64,000 bases of DNA from Thermoplasmatota archaeon (GTDB lineage Archaea; Thermoplasmatota; JAKEGO01). The notes below the pieces were generated by a model. It ran no database searches. It was not told the DNA's origin and worked only from the letters and a program-made list of their open reading frames with translations. The position numbers were made by a program, and so were the translations under genes. The stretch covers positions 62,001 to 126,000 of the forward strand of contig JANQNK010000020.1 of the NCBI GenBank assembly GCA_028279595.1, read 5' to 3'. Below are positions 19,211-28,176 of the stretch, one piece after another; positions within the stretch are counted from its first letter, which is position 1, and every line of letters starts with the position of its first letter.

Positions 19211-20470
19211 ATGAGCGTGCTCATCCGCGGCGTACGGCTCGACGGGAAGAATGTGGACATCTACTGCGAGGACGACAGGATAACCGAGATCGGATCGGTG
19301 TCCGTCGAGGCGGACCATGTCATCGACGGGAGCGACAAGGCAGCCATTCCAGGGCTTGTCAACACACACACGCACGCGGCGATGACCCTATTCCGTTCAC
19401 ACGGGAACGACCTCCCTCTGATGACATGGCTCTCGGAGAAGATATGGCCCATCGAGGCCCATCTCAATGCTGACGACATCTACTGGGGCACTCGTTTGGC
19501 GTGTCTTGAAATGATCAAGACCGGGACCACGGCGTTCAACGACATGTACTATCACGTCGGAGCGACCGCCCGGGCTGTCGACGATTCAGGTATTCGCGGC
19601 GTCATCAGCGCGGTCTTCTTCAACATGCTCGATACAGGCGATATCGATGCGGCCATCAAGGGAATGACGGACCAAGTGAACGAGATCCGGTCCGTCGGCT
19701 GTGACAGGGCCGTTCCAGCACTTGGTCCACATGCCCCGTATACCGTTAGCGACGAAGCCCTCGGCGCCATAGGAGACCTTTCAGAAAAGGAGGACCTGCT
19801 GGTCCATTTCCATCTGGCGGAGACGGAGAAGGAGATCAATGATTACAAGGAGCGTACAGGCGAGTACCTGGTCCCCCGGATGGAGGAGATCGGCCTTCTG
19901 TCTCCCAGGATGATAGCCGCTCACAGCGTCTGGGTATCTCCAGAGGACTTGGACATCATGGCCAGGAACGGCGTCACCGCGTCTCACTGCCCGATCTCGA
20001 ACATGAAGCTCTCTGTCGGACGAGCCCTTCCGTATCCCGAAATGATGGCAAGGGGGATCCCCGTCACCCTTGGCACCGACGGCTGCGCATCCAACAACGA
20101 CCTCGACATGTTCGAGACGATGAAGTTTGCTGCACTCCTTCAGAAGCATGCGACCAACGATCCCACTGCGCTTCCGGCACACGAGGCTCTCCTCATGGCG
20201 ACCAGGGCTGGAGCGGCTGCCCTGAGTATAGATACTGGCGAGATCGTGGTAGGAAGGAAGGCCGACATCGTGCTCATCGACCTGAAGAGGCCGGAGATGG
20301 TACCCGGGCACGACCTCGTGTCCAATATCGTCTATTCGGCGAACGGGTCCTGTGTCAATACGACCATCTGCGACGGCCAGGTCCTGATGATGGACCGGAT
20401 CGTCGAGGGCGAGGCCGAGGTCCTTCAGAAGGCGGCCGAGGCTGCGAACGACCTCTTCTGCCGTGAATAG
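19211..20470 (+). CDS. mtaD: 5-methylthioadenosine / S-adenosylhomocysteine deaminase
   Basis: Amidohydrolase of 419 residues that deaminates MTA or SAH to the inosyl forms, recycling the by-products of methylation and polyamine synthesis. Metal and catalytic motifs: NTHTHAAM (H53, H55), HFHLAETEKE, AAHSVW and GTDGCASNNDLD. The overall pattern matches the MtaD/DadD group; related 5'-deoxyadenosine deaminases cannot be excluded. The stop is immediately followed by hairpin element B. Confidence 0.87.
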   Translation: MSVLIRGVRLDGKNVDIYCEDDRITEIGSVSVEADHVIDGSDKAAIPGLVNTHTHAAMTLFRSHGNDLPLMTWLSEKIWPIEAHLNADDIYWGTRLACLEMIKTGTTAFNDMYYHVGATARAVDDSGIRGVISAVFFNMLDTGDIDAAIKGMTDQVNEIRSVGCDRAVPALGPHAPYTVSDEALGAIGDLSEKEDLLVHFHLAETEKEINDYKERTGEYLVPRMEEIGLLSPRMIAAHSVWVSPEDLDIMARNGVTASHCPISNMKLSVGRALPYPEMMARGIPVTLGTDGCASNNDLDMFETMKFAALLQKHATNDPTALPAHEALLMATRAGAAALSIDTGEIVVGRKADIVLIDLKRPEMVPGHDLVSNIVYSANGSCVNTTICDGQVLMMDRIVEGEAEVLQKAAEAANDLFCRE

Positions 20471-20512
20471 ACGCGCTCGACGCCGACGTTGTCGGGCGTC
20501 AACGCGTCTCAC
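20470..20512 (+). repeat. Dispersed hairpin element, copy B
   Basis: GACGCG pairs perfectly with CGCGTC, enclosing the internal CTC/AA mismatch and an inner stem GACGCC(GAC)/(GTC)GGGCGTC with a GTT loop. It begins at the last base of the deaminase stop codon and ends 25 bases before the ridA TATA box. Its downstream flank (TCACCGATT...GGATGGGGGTGCCA) resembles that of the half copy near 9809-9840. Confidence 0.65.
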
Positions 20513-20565
20513 CGATTCCGGATGGGGGTGCCAAGCGATTTATACGGCGGGAACATTCGGTAGAC

Positions 20566-20943
20566 ATGAGGTTCATACAGACAGACGACGCTCCAGCACC
20601 GGTCGGTCCTTATTCCCAGGCCGTCGAGGCGAACGGCTTTCTTTACCTTTCAGGTCAGCTTGGCATCGATCCCGAGACCGGGGAGATGGCCACGGACGTG
20701 AGGGGCCAGGCGGCCCAGGTGTTCGCCAACATAGGAGCCGTCCTGGCAGCGGCCGGTCTCGGACCGAACGATGTCGTCAGGGTGAACGCCTTCCTTGCCG
20801 ACATGGACGATTTCAAGGCATTCAACGAGATCTATTCCGACTTCTTCGGCGAGCACAGACCTGCGAGGGCAGCGATACAGGCCGCGAGACTACCCCTCGA
20901 CTCCCTGATCGAGGTCGAGGCCGTAGCGAGAACCCCTGAATGA
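20566..20943 (+). CDS. ridA: RidA-family enamine/imine deaminase
   Basis: A 125-residue YjgF/YER057c/UK114 protein, the normal family length. It hydrolyses reactive 2-aminoacrylate and related imines from PLP enzymes. Signatures: PAPVGPYSQAV, FLYLSGQLGIDP, and RPARAAIQAARLPLDSLIEVEAVA with the catalytic Arg. GATTTATACGG (20537-20547) is centred about 25 nt before ATG 20566, so the message is probably leaderless. Confidence 0.93.
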   Translation: MRFIQTDDAPAPVGPYSQAVEANGFLYLSGQLGIDPETGEMATDVRGQAAQVFANIGAVLAAAGLGPNDVVRVNAFLADMDDFKAFNEIYSDFFGEHRPARAAIQAARLPLDSLIEVEAVARTPE

Positions 20944-21091
20944 GGATACGGGCGGGTCGTCAGGCCCACATATCAGATTCTCATGGATCCCGCGAAATAG
21001 TCGAATTCGGAGCGGATTTTGGTACTTGTCGATGATCGCTCCTCCCGAAAGGGCTTAATACCCCTATCTGAGTGCAGGGCCGGTGTGACAC

Positions 21092-21706
21092 ATGAATGTC
21101 AACGTCGCGATGAACCGATGGGACCTCTCGGTCCGTCGGTACCATGCCTGGAAGCATGAGACCACGTATGTGAACATGACGCTGCTGGCGCTCGCCTTCG
21201 CGGCCCTGACCGGACTGGGTGCCTTCATAAAGGTCTACACCCCGATCTCACCGATACCGTTCACAGCGCAGACCTTCTTCGTCCTCATGTCGGGAGTGCT
21301 TCTCGGAAAGTACTGGGGAGCGTACAGCCAGATGCTCTACATCGGCATCGGTGTCGCCGGAGTACCCTGGTTCGTTGGAGGTGCCTCCGGGGCCGAGGTT
21401 CTGACGGGAGCGACCGCAGGCTACCTGTTCGGGTTCGTTCTCGCATCCGCCTTCCTCGGATGGATGACCGAGGGCGGTATCCAGAACAGGGAGACCAAGT
21501 CCCTGGTCGGACTCAATATCGTAGCATCCCTGATCATCCTGACGAGCGGCACCTTCGGGCTCGTGGCCCTCGGGTTCACACTCGAGCAGGCGATCCTCTT
21601 CGGATTCCTTCCGTTCCTCGTGACGGACGGTATAAAGTCGTTCGTCGCGGGCGGTACCTCCGTGATGATGACCTCGCGATTACCCTATGGAAGGATCACG
21701 GAGTGA
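21092..21706 (+). CDS. bioY: BioY biotin transporter (ECF S component)
   Basis: A 204-residue membrane protein with about six helices and the BioY signatures PISPIPFTAQTFFVLMSG, LLGKYWGAYSQMLYIGIG and GGASGAEVLTGATAGYL...GF. It imports biotin alone or with an ECF energising module; no EcfA or EcfT is nearby. The 148-nt upstream gap holds a TATA-like GCTTAATACC (about 21052-21061) about 35 nt before the ATG; no riboswitch recognised. Confidence 0.9.
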   Translation: MNVNVAMNRWDLSVRRYHAWKHETTYVNMTLLALAFAALTGLGAFIKVYTPISPIPFTAQTFFVLMSGVLLGKYWGAYSQMLYIGIGVAGVPWFVGGASGAEVLTGATAGYLFGFVLASAFLGWMTEGGIQNRETKSLVGLNIVASLIILTSGTFGLVALGFTLEQAILFGFLPFLVTDGIKSFVAGGTSVMMTSRLPYGRITE

Positions 21707-21799
21707 GCCAGGACAAGGGGGCGGATGCGAATGATGTCCGTCCCTACCCCTATATCCAGCATATCGATGATTCCCGGCCAGTATGTTCCTAATCGATAC

Positions 21800-21852
21800 C
21801 ATTATAGTACTGAACTGTATCCCAAAATCGTCGAGACAGAGGGGGTGGGAAC
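21800..21852 (+). promoter_or_regulatory. Promoter and ribosome-binding region of the apbE-rnf operon
   Basis: CATTATAGTA (21800-21809) is a TATA candidate that would place the start near 21830. GAGGGGGTGG (21839-21848) is a strong match to the 16S 3' end. The next in-frame codon for ApbE at a suitable spacing is CTG 21853; an ATG at 21857 is in a different frame and opens only an eight-codon peptide. Confidence 0.5.
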
Positions 21853-21888
21853 CTGAATGGACTGTTCGCTGATAGGAAGATAGTCGCA

Positions 21889-22953
21889 TTGGTGATGACG
21901 CTCGTACTGTTGGTCGTGATGATTGCAGGCCAGACCTATTTCTACGAGGACCCGGTCGAGGAGGAAGAGGACACCGGTGGCCTCGTCAGGGTCTACGACA
22001 GCCGCACGAAGATGGGCACCGTCGTGTCGATAATCGTTTACGCCGAGAGCGAGGAGGACGGACTGCGGGCGATCAATAAAGCGTTCAGTATGTTCGATAG
22101 CGTCGAACACCGTGCGACCCGGTACAATGAGAGTTCGGAGCTGATGCAGCTCAATCTCAATGGAACCATGCCGTATGCCTCACCCCATCTCGAGGAAATG
22201 TTTGAGGCTGCCATCGAATTCGGCAACCTCACCGATGGGGCGTTCGATGTGACCGTCCTGCCCTTGATCGACCTATGGTCTTACGATCCGGAGGCACCAG
22301 TACAGTTCTGGGACCTTAACGAATCTGAACAGATGACTGCCATCAATGACACGATGCCTTACATCGGTTGGGATAAGATAGAGATAATCGATCACAGCAC
22401 GACTACCAGGAACGTTACCATCCAATACGAGTCCAAGAAGATGTCCTGCACCCTCGACGGGATCGCAAAAGGCTACGCCGTCGACCGAGCCTTGTGGTCC
22501 TTAGCCCAATTGCACGGGATCGAACATGCCCTGGTGAACGCTGGCGGCGACATCGGGACCATTGGTACAAAGGCGAACGGAGACCTTTGGACCATCGCAA
22601 TGGAGAATCCCGAGAACGTCTCCGAGTTCATCATCAACGTTGAAGTTGATGGGATGGCTGTCGCGACCTCCGGCAACTACAGAAGGTTCTACGACCCGAA
22701 CGAATCCGTCGGACATATACTCGATCCATCCACTGGATACTCGGCCACGGAGAGCATGAGCGTAATGATAATCGCGGAGGACGCAACGACCGCCGATGCA
22801 CTGGCGACCGGCGTATTCGTCATGGGTCCGACAGATGGGATGGCGCTCATCGACACGCTCGACGACGTCGAAGCGCTCATCATCGGAGATGATAGCACCA
22901 TATACACTTCAGAAGGACTTACTGACTACGGCGAACTGGGGGTGGATGAATGA
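21889..22953 (+). CDS. apbE: FAD:protein FMN transferase (ApbE), Rnf flavinylation
   Basis: Attaches FMN covalently to Thr/Ser in Rnf and similar proteins. About 354 residues with an N-terminal membrane segment, then the ApbE domain: MGTVVSI, FDVTVLPLIDLW, the hallmark DGIAKGYAVD, NAGGDIG and TSGNYRRF. No lipobox Cys is present, so it is anchored by its N-terminal helix. It overlaps rnfC by four bases (ATGA). Start uncertain: TTG 21889 is used here, but the reading frame upstream (NGLFADRKIVALVMTL) looks like a proper signal sequence and might start at CTG 21853. Confidence 0.9.
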   Translation: MVMTLVLLVVMIAGQTYFYEDPVEEEEDTGGLVRVYDSRTKMGTVVSIIVYAESEEDGLRAINKAFSMFDSVEHRATRYNESSELMQLNLNGTMPYASPHLEEMFEAAIEFGNLTDGAFDVTVLPLIDLWSYDPEAPVQFWDLNESEQMTAINDTMPYIGWDKIEIIDHSTTTRNVTIQYESKKMSCTLDGIAKGYAVDRALWSLAQLHGIEHALVNAGGDIGTIGTKANGDLWTIAMENPENVSEFIINVEVDGMAVATSGNYRRFYDPNESVGHILDPSTGYSATESMSVMIIAEDATTADALATGVFVMGPTDGMALIDTLDDVEALIIGDDSTIYTSEGLTDYGELGVDE

Positions 22954-24275
22954 GCCTCGCAGCGATGTTCACGAAGAGCAAGGGCGTACATCCGCCCGAG
23001 AACAAGGTGACGGCGAACAAGAAGATCGAGAAGATGCCCCTCCCCAAGGTGGTCTATCTGCCGGTCGCCCAGCACATCGGCGCTCCGGCGAAGGTGATAG
23101 TGAAGCGGGGAGAGGAGGTCAAGACCGGACAGGTCATCGCCGAGGCCGGAGGATACGTCTCGGCTCCGATACACGCCACCGTGTCCGGGAAGGTCTCCAA
23201 GATAACCCAGGGGATCCACTTCGTGTCAGGAAAGCCGATGGACATCGTGGTCATCGAGTCCGACGGGAACGACGAGTGGGTGGAACTGGACAAGAAAACG
23301 AACCTCAGCGACATGGACAACGAGGAGATCCTCAAGCGCATCTGGGATGCCGGCCTGGTAGGAATGGGCGGCGCGACGTTCCCGACGCATGTCAAGCTCA
23401 AGCCTCCCAAGGACAAGCCCATTGACACGCTCATAATCAACGGGGCCGAGTGCGAGCCCTGGATAACCTCCGACAACCGCGTGATGCTCGAGAAGGGCGA
23501 GAAGGTCCTGAAGGGCGTCCGCGTGATGTTGAAGCTGATCCCCGCCAAGAAGGCCATCATAGCGATCGAGAAGAACAAGCCCGAGGCCATCGCCCATATG
23601 AAGAAGCTCGTCGCCAAGTCGAGGATGAAGAAGGTCGAAGTACTCGGCCTCCCGACCCAGTATCCGATGGGCGGCGAGAAGACGATGACCAAGGAGATAC
23701 TGGACAGGGAGGTCCCGATCCTCGGTCTTCCGCTCGACATCGGGGTCGTCGTTCAGAACGTCTCCACCTGCGTCGCCATCAGTGAGGCCGTCTTCGACGG
23801 CAAGCCGATGGTCGAGAGGGTCATGACCGTTACGGGGATGGTCAAGAAGCCGAAGAACCTCCTCGTGAGGTTCGGCACGCCGGTCGAGGACCTGATCGAG
23901 CACTGCGGAGGCATGAAGGACGAGGCCGATGAGATCATCTTCGGCGGGCCCATGATGGGAATAACCCAGTACACTCTCGACACTCCCGTCCAGAAGGGCA
24001 CGAACTGCGTCCTGATCAAGAAGAACACGAAGGCCGACGAGCGCAACTGCATCCGCTGCGCCAACTGCGTCAACACCTGCCCCATGGAGCTCATGCCGAC
24101 ACTCTACGTCGCCTACGCGAAGAAGAAGATGTGGGAGGAGGCCGAGGCGGCCTTCGTCGACGACTGCATGGAGTGCGGCTCCTGCGCGTACGCGTGTCCT
24201 GCAAGCATCCCGATCGTTCAGTACATCAAACTTGCCAAAGCTGAGCTTGGCAAGATAAGGAGGGCGAAGAAATGA
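22950..24275 (+). CDS. rnfC: Rnf complex subunit C
   Basis: The 441-residue NADH/flavin- and FeS-binding peripheral subunit of ferredoxin:NAD+ oxidoreductase. The N-terminal part has biotinyl-like segments (SAPIHATVSGKVSKI), the middle a RnfC/NuoF-like domain (GLVGMGGATFPTHVK, NGAECEPWITSD), and the C-terminus two 4Fe-4S motifs, CIRCANCVNTCP and CMECGSCAYACP. The genes around it follow the bacterial and Methanosarcina order C-D-G-E-A-B, each overlapping the next by 4 to 8 bases. Confidence 0.95.
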   Translation: MSLAAMFTKSKGVHPPENKVTANKKIEKMPLPKVVYLPVAQHIGAPAKVIVKRGEEVKTGQVIAEAGGYVSAPIHATVSGKVSKITQGIHFVSGKPMDIVVIESDGNDEWVELDKKTNLSDMDNEEILKRIWDAGLVGMGGATFPTHVKLKPPKDKPIDTLIINGAECEPWITSDNRVMLEKGEKVLKGVRVMLKLIPAKKAIIAIEKNKPEAIAHMKKLVAKSRMKKVEVLGLPTQYPMGGEKTMTKEILDREVPILGLPLDIGVVVQNVSTCVAISEAVFDGKPMVERVMTVTGMVKKPKNLLVRFGTPVEDLIEHCGGMKDEADEIIFGGPMMGITQYTLDTPVQKGTNCVLIKKNTKADERNCIRCANCVNTCPMELMPTLYVAYAKKKMWEEAEAAFVDDCMECGSCAYACPASIPIVQYIKLAKAELGKIRRAKK

Positions 24276-25273
24276 CGGCCGACGAGAAGGAGGTCGGGAG
24301 GACCTTCAAGGGTTCGACCAGTCCTCACGTGAAATCGACAACGTCCGTCGAGAGGATCATGTACCTCGTCATCATCGCCCTGCTGTTCCCGACTGCCGGC
24401 GCTGTCTACTACTTCGGTGTCTACGTCATATTCATCGTGATCACCGCGGTGGTCACCGCCATACTTGTCGAGTACATCTCGAAGATGCTCCGGAAGCGCC
24501 CCTTCGTGATGGACGGAAGCGCCATCATCACCGGTCTGCTACTCGCCCTGGTACTTCCACCGAGGATACCACTGTGGGCCGTCGCCATCGGCGCCGGCAT
24601 CGCCATCGCGATCGCAAAGGAGGCCTTCGGAGGACTCGGCCAGAACGTCTTCAATCCCGCTCTCGTTGGAAGGGCCTTCCTGACAGTGAGCTTCGCGGGA
24701 CTGATGACCAAGTGGGTCGCTCCCGTCGATTCCCCGACCGCGGATGCGGTCACGGGTGCAACGCCCCTCGGTGATGGGTTCGAGCGCTCGGTCGACTCGA
24801 GCCTCTACTGGGACATGTTCATCGGTAACACCGGCGGCTCCCTTGGCGAGACATCCGCCCTGCTGATATTGATCGGTGCGGCCATCCTTCTGGTGTTCAA
24901 GGTCATCAACTGGAGGATCCCGGCCGTCTACATCGGCACGGTGTTCGTGTTCACCGCAGTCCTTGGCGAGGACCCGATCTTCCATGTTCTCGCGGGCGGT
25001 CTGATGCTCGGAGCCTTCTTCATGGCCACCGACTACGCCACGGCACCCCTGACGAACAGAGGCAAGTGCATCTTCGCACTGGGCGCCGGCCTCCTGGTGG
25101 TGGCCATACGACTCTATGGCAGCCTGCCCGAGGGTGTCCTCTTCTCGATACTGATAATGAACGGGTTCACCCCGCTCATCGACAGGTACACCATCCCGAA
25201 ACCGTACGGCTACGTCCCGCCTCCCGAAGAGGATGACGGGAAGGAAGAGAAGAAGAAGGAGGGATCCAAGTGA
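24272..25273 (+). CDS. rnfD: Rnf complex subunit D (FMN-binding membrane protein)
   Basis: Membrane subunit of 333 residues with about ten helices; binds riboflavin and a covalent FMN. The flavinylation site is visible as ADAVTGATPL (residues about 160-168), the Thr of TGAT receiving FMN from ApbE. Family motifs include PFVMDGSAIITGLLLAL, LGQNVFNPALVGRAFL and FMATDYATAPLTNRG. It ends in a charged tail (PPPEEDDGKEEKKKEG). Start overlaps the rnfC stop by four bases. Confidence 0.94.
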   Translation: MTADEKEVGRTFKGSTSPHVKSTTSVERIMYLVIIALLFPTAGAVYYFGVYVIFIVITAVVTAILVEYISKMLRKRPFVMDGSAIITGLLLALVLPPRIPLWAVAIGAGIAIAIAKEAFGGLGQNVFNPALVGRAFLTVSFAGLMTKWVAPVDSPTADAVTGATPLGDGFERSVDSSLYWDMFIGNTGGSLGETSALLILIGAAILLVFKVINWRIPAVYIGTVFVFTAVLGEDPIFHVLAGGLMLGAFFMATDYATAPLTNRGKCIFALGAGLLVVAIRLYGSLPEGVLFSILIMNGFTPLIDRYTIPKPYGYVPPPEEDDGKEEKKKEGSK

Positions 25274-26037
25274 CAGGGATCAGCAAGGACGAGATCGTCC
25301 CGGTCCTCTTCCTTACGATCGTTGTCTGTGTTGCGGTGATCGCCCTCACGATAACGAACTCCATCACGAAGGACCTCATCGAGGAGCAGAAGGAGATCGA
25401 GATCAAGGAGAACCTCGAGAAGCTCTTCCCCGAGATGGACGACTTCGAGGAGGACGACGACGAGGAGTTCTACATCGTCTACCAGGGCAACAATCTCACG
25501 AACGGGACCGTCATTGGATTCGCGTTCACCGTCGAGGGTGAAGGATACGGCGGCACCATCGAGATGCTCGCCGGGATCGAGGCCTACTCATATCTGGCGA
25601 CCGAGAGGATCGGAGGCCAGGAGTTCAGTTACACCGTCACGCCGGACTTCGAACCCGCTGCCGATAACTGGACTGAGAGCGAGTTCCCCAACGGTACCAA
25701 GGTGTTCGAAGTGGACGACAACAACGGGTCCTACAAGATATTCGTCGAGAGGTCACCTCTCAATGAGACAGAGATCGACATGGTGACACTTCGTGGTTTG
25801 AGGATCGTCTTCCACGCCGAGACCCCCGGTCTTGGAGCGAAGATAACCGATGACGACTTCCTGAACCAGTTCAAGGGGATCGCACTCGGAGACCTTTCAC
25901 TCACGGCGGATGGAGGCGAGGTGGATGCCATCTCCGGCGCTACCATCAGTTCCGAGGCTGTGACCGATGGAGTTTATGACACCGTGAAGTCCAAGGTGAA
26001 GAAGATCAGCAAGTGGCTAGAGGAGGTGGACGCATGA
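25270..26037 (+). CDS. rnfG: Rnf complex subunit G (FMN-binding)
   Basis: A 255-residue subunit with one N-terminal helix and an external FMN-binding domain. The covalent attachment motif SGATISS is seen near residue 225 (VDAISGATISSEAV). GTG 25270 is the start, overlapping the rnfD stop (GTGA). The region after the helix is very acidic (DDFEEDDDEEF), which is longer and more charged than in well-known RnfG proteins. The whole domain would face outside. Confidence 0.93.
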   Translation: MTGISKDEIVPVLFLTIVVCVAVIALTITNSITKDLIEEQKEIEIKENLEKLFPEMDDFEEDDDEEFYIVYQGNNLTNGTVIGFAFTVEGEGYGGTIEMLAGIEAYSYLATERIGGQEFSYTVTPDFEPAADNWTESEFPNGTKVFEVDDNNGSYKIFVERSPLNETEIDMVTLRGLRIVFHAETPGLGAKITDDDFLNQFKGIALGDLSLTADGGEVDAISGATISSEAVTDGVYDTVKSKVKKISKWLEEVDA

Positions 26038-26765
26038 CCGACGACAAGGTCTGCACGGTCTGCGGCGACGCGGAGTGCAAGGAGGGCCATCAGGTCTGTC
26101 ACACCTGCTTCAGCATGGCCCAGGCCGAGGACTTCGCCGCGCCCGCGAAGGATGGAGGTTTCATGGAGACCTTCAGGAAGGGGATCACTACCACGAACCC
26201 GGTGTTCATCCTGCTTCTGGGTCTCTGTCCGACACTTGCTGTCAGCACATCGCTCGACAACGCGTTCGGGATGAGCGCTGCCGTCATGTTCGTGCTTCTC
26301 GGTTCGAACATCATAGTCTCGATGATACGGAAGTGGGTCCCGGACATCGTTCGGATACCGACGTTCATCGTGATCATCGCGACCTTCGTGACGATAATCC
26401 ACCTGTCGATGCAGGCATTCGTGCCTCCGCTCAGCAAATCGCTCGGGATTTACGTACCGCTCATCGTCGTGAACTGCATCATCCTCGGCCGCGCTGAGGC
26501 GTTCGCATCCAAGAACGGTCCGTTGCAGAGCCTCTCCGACGCATTCGGGATCGGCATCGGCTTCGCCGGTGCGATCGTGCTGATATCGTTCTTCAGGCAG
26601 CTGCTGGGCACCGGGATACTGGAGCTGTTCGGGACCAAGCTCGTCGAGGTCCCAGGCCTCGTCGACCACCCGATGAACATATTCGTTCTCCCGATGGGAG
26701 CGTTCATGGTGCTTGGATTGGCGCTTGCGGCCTTCCGCTACATGGGGGTGATGGAAAATGAGTGA
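26034..26765 (+). CDS. rnfE: Rnf complex subunit E with N-terminal Cys-rich extension
   Basis: The 243-residue integral membrane subunit. Family motifs: KGITTTNPVFILLLGLCPTL and GIYVPLIVVNCIILGRAEAFA, with about six helices. The ATG at 26034 overlaps the rnfG stop. In front of the usual RnfE start are about 40 extra residues containing five Cys and two His (C7, C10, C15, H20, C22, H23, C25), which look like a small zinc- or FeS-binding knuckle on the cytoplasmic side. I do not know this extension in standard RnfE. Confidence 0.93.
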   Translation: MTDDKVCTVCGDAECKEGHQVCHTCFSMAQAEDFAAPAKDGGFMETFRKGITTTNPVFILLLGLCPTLAVSTSLDNAFGMSAAVMFVLLGSNIIVSMIRKWVPDIVRIPTFIVIIATFVTIIHLSMQAFVPPLSKSLGIYVPLIVVNCIILGRAEAFASKNGPLQSLSDAFGIGIGFAGAIVLISFFRQLLGTGILELFGTKLVEVPGLVDHPMNIFVLPMGAFMVLGLALAAFRYMGVMENE

Positions 26766-27333
26766 CCTTATATCGATCTTCATCGGCATGGCGCTGATCA
26801 ACAACTTCATCCTGACGAAGTTCCTCGGGCTCTGCCCGTTCTTCGGCGTCTCGAAGAAGCTCAACGCGGCGATATCCATGGGGCTCGCGGTGATGGTGGT
26901 GATGCTGGCGGCATCGCTCGTCACCTGGGTCATCTACTACCAGATATTGCTGGTGTACGAGATCGAGTACATGCAGATCGTCATCTACATACTCGTGATC
27001 GCATCGCTCGTCCAGATCATCGAGATGGCCATCAAGCGCACCAACATCCAGCTCTACAACGCTCTCGGGATCTACCTCCCGCTGATAACGACGAACTGCG
27101 CTGTTCTCGGCGTCACGTTCATCAACACTCAGGAGGGATTCGGACTCGTTGAGGCGCTCGTAGCCGCTCTCGGTGCAGGATTCGGCTTCACCCTCGTCCT
27201 GGGCATGATGTCCGGGATCAGGGAGAGGCTCGAACTCGCCGACGTTCCAGAGTCCTTCAGGGGGATACCGGTCGCGTTCCTCGTCGCCATGATACTCGGA
27301 CTTGCGTTCCTCGGCTTCGGAGGGATAGTATGA
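26758..27333 (+). CDS. rnfA: Rnf complex subunit A
   Basis: A 191-residue integral membrane subunit paralogous to RnfE, six helices. Conserved motifs include NNFILTKFLGLCPFFGVSK and GIYLPLITTNCAVLGV; the Cys pair of RnfA/RnfE holds the 2Fe-2S cluster that carries electrons across the membrane. It overlaps rnfE by 8 bases and rnfB by 4. Confidence 0.95.
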   Translation: MSDLISIFIGMALINNFILTKFLGLCPFFGVSKKLNAAISMGLAVMVVMLAASLVTWVIYYQILLVYEIEYMQIVIYILVIASLVQIIEMAIKRTNIQLYNALGIYLPLITTNCAVLGVTFINTQEGFGLVEALVAALGAGFGFTLVLGMMSGIRERLELADVPESFRGIPVAFLVAMILGLAFLGFGGIV

Positions 27334-28145
27334 TCGACGGTCTGACCCTGATCATCATCGTGATCCTGACCCTGGTCGGGCTCGGATGCGGAATCGCCAT
27401 CTTCATCTTCAACCGGATCCTGCCGGAGGAGAGCGAGACACTGAAGGCGACCGCGAAGATTGCCGAGGTTCTTCCGGGGGCGAACTGCGGAGCCTGCGGA
27501 CAGCCCGGATGCTTCGCCTACGCCCAGGCCCTCGCCGCGGATCCTGAATCCTTCAAGGACCAGCCGTGCAAGATAGCCCTCAACGACGACCAGTGCGTCG
27601 CGGACCTCGAGAACGTCCTCGGGATGGAGCTCGACGCCGGAACGCCGGTGAAGGCCGTCGTCCATTGCGTCGGGAAGAGCGAGATCCTGTTCAACTACAA
27701 GGGAGTTGGAACCTGCAAGTCGGCTGCCCAGCTCTCCGGAGGATACAAGAAGTGCGCCTTCGGATGCATCGGGCTCGGTGACTGCCTCCGAGCCTGTCCC
27801 TACGACGCCTATACGATCGACGAGGAGAGGAATGTGGCCATCGTCGACTGGGACAAGTGCGTCGGCTGCGGCCTCTGTGTGCCGGAGTGTCCTCACGGAC
27901 TCATCGAGCTCGTTCCGAATGACACCGCACAGTTCCTCGGCTGCTCGTACACTACACTGCTCCCCATTCCTGGACGGGAGCGCTGCGAGCAGGCCTGCAT
28001 CAAGTGCCGGAAGTGCGTCAGAGCGGACGAGGAGGGTCGGGTGACGTGGAACGACGAGAGGATACTTCCGAACATCCCGTCGGTCGCGGTCCCGGAATCC
28101 GTAACGGAGTGCCCGCCGCAGGTCATTATTAAAACGGGCAAGTGA
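27330..28145 (+). CDS. rnfB: Rnf complex subunit B (ferredoxin-type)
   Basis: Electron-entry subunit of 271 residues. An N-terminal membrane helix precedes a Cys-rich domain (GANCGACGQPGC...C) that binds one 4Fe-4S cluster, then CAFGCIGLGDCLRACP and CVGCGLCVPECP, giving two ferredoxin-like 4Fe-4S sites. A further Cys group (CEQACIKCRKC) near residue 215 adds likely FeS ligands. It accepts electrons from reduced ferredoxin. Last gene of the rnf operon; the SDR follows after 31 bases. Confidence 0.95.
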   Translation: MIDGLTLIIIVILTLVGLGCGIAIFIFNRILPEESETLKATAKIAEVLPGANCGACGQPGCFAYAQALAADPESFKDQPCKIALNDDQCVADLENVLGMELDAGTPVKAVVHCVGKSEILFNYKGVGTCKSAAQLSGGYKKCAFGCIGLGDCLRACPYDAYTIDEERNVAIVDWDKCVGCGLCVPECPHGLIELVPNDTAQFLGCSYTTLLPIPGRERCEQACIKCRKCVRADEEGRVTWNDERILPNIPSVAVPESVTECPPQVIIKTGK

Positions 28146-28176
28146 ATCACCCTTTCCGAAAGGGGGTTGATCTCAC

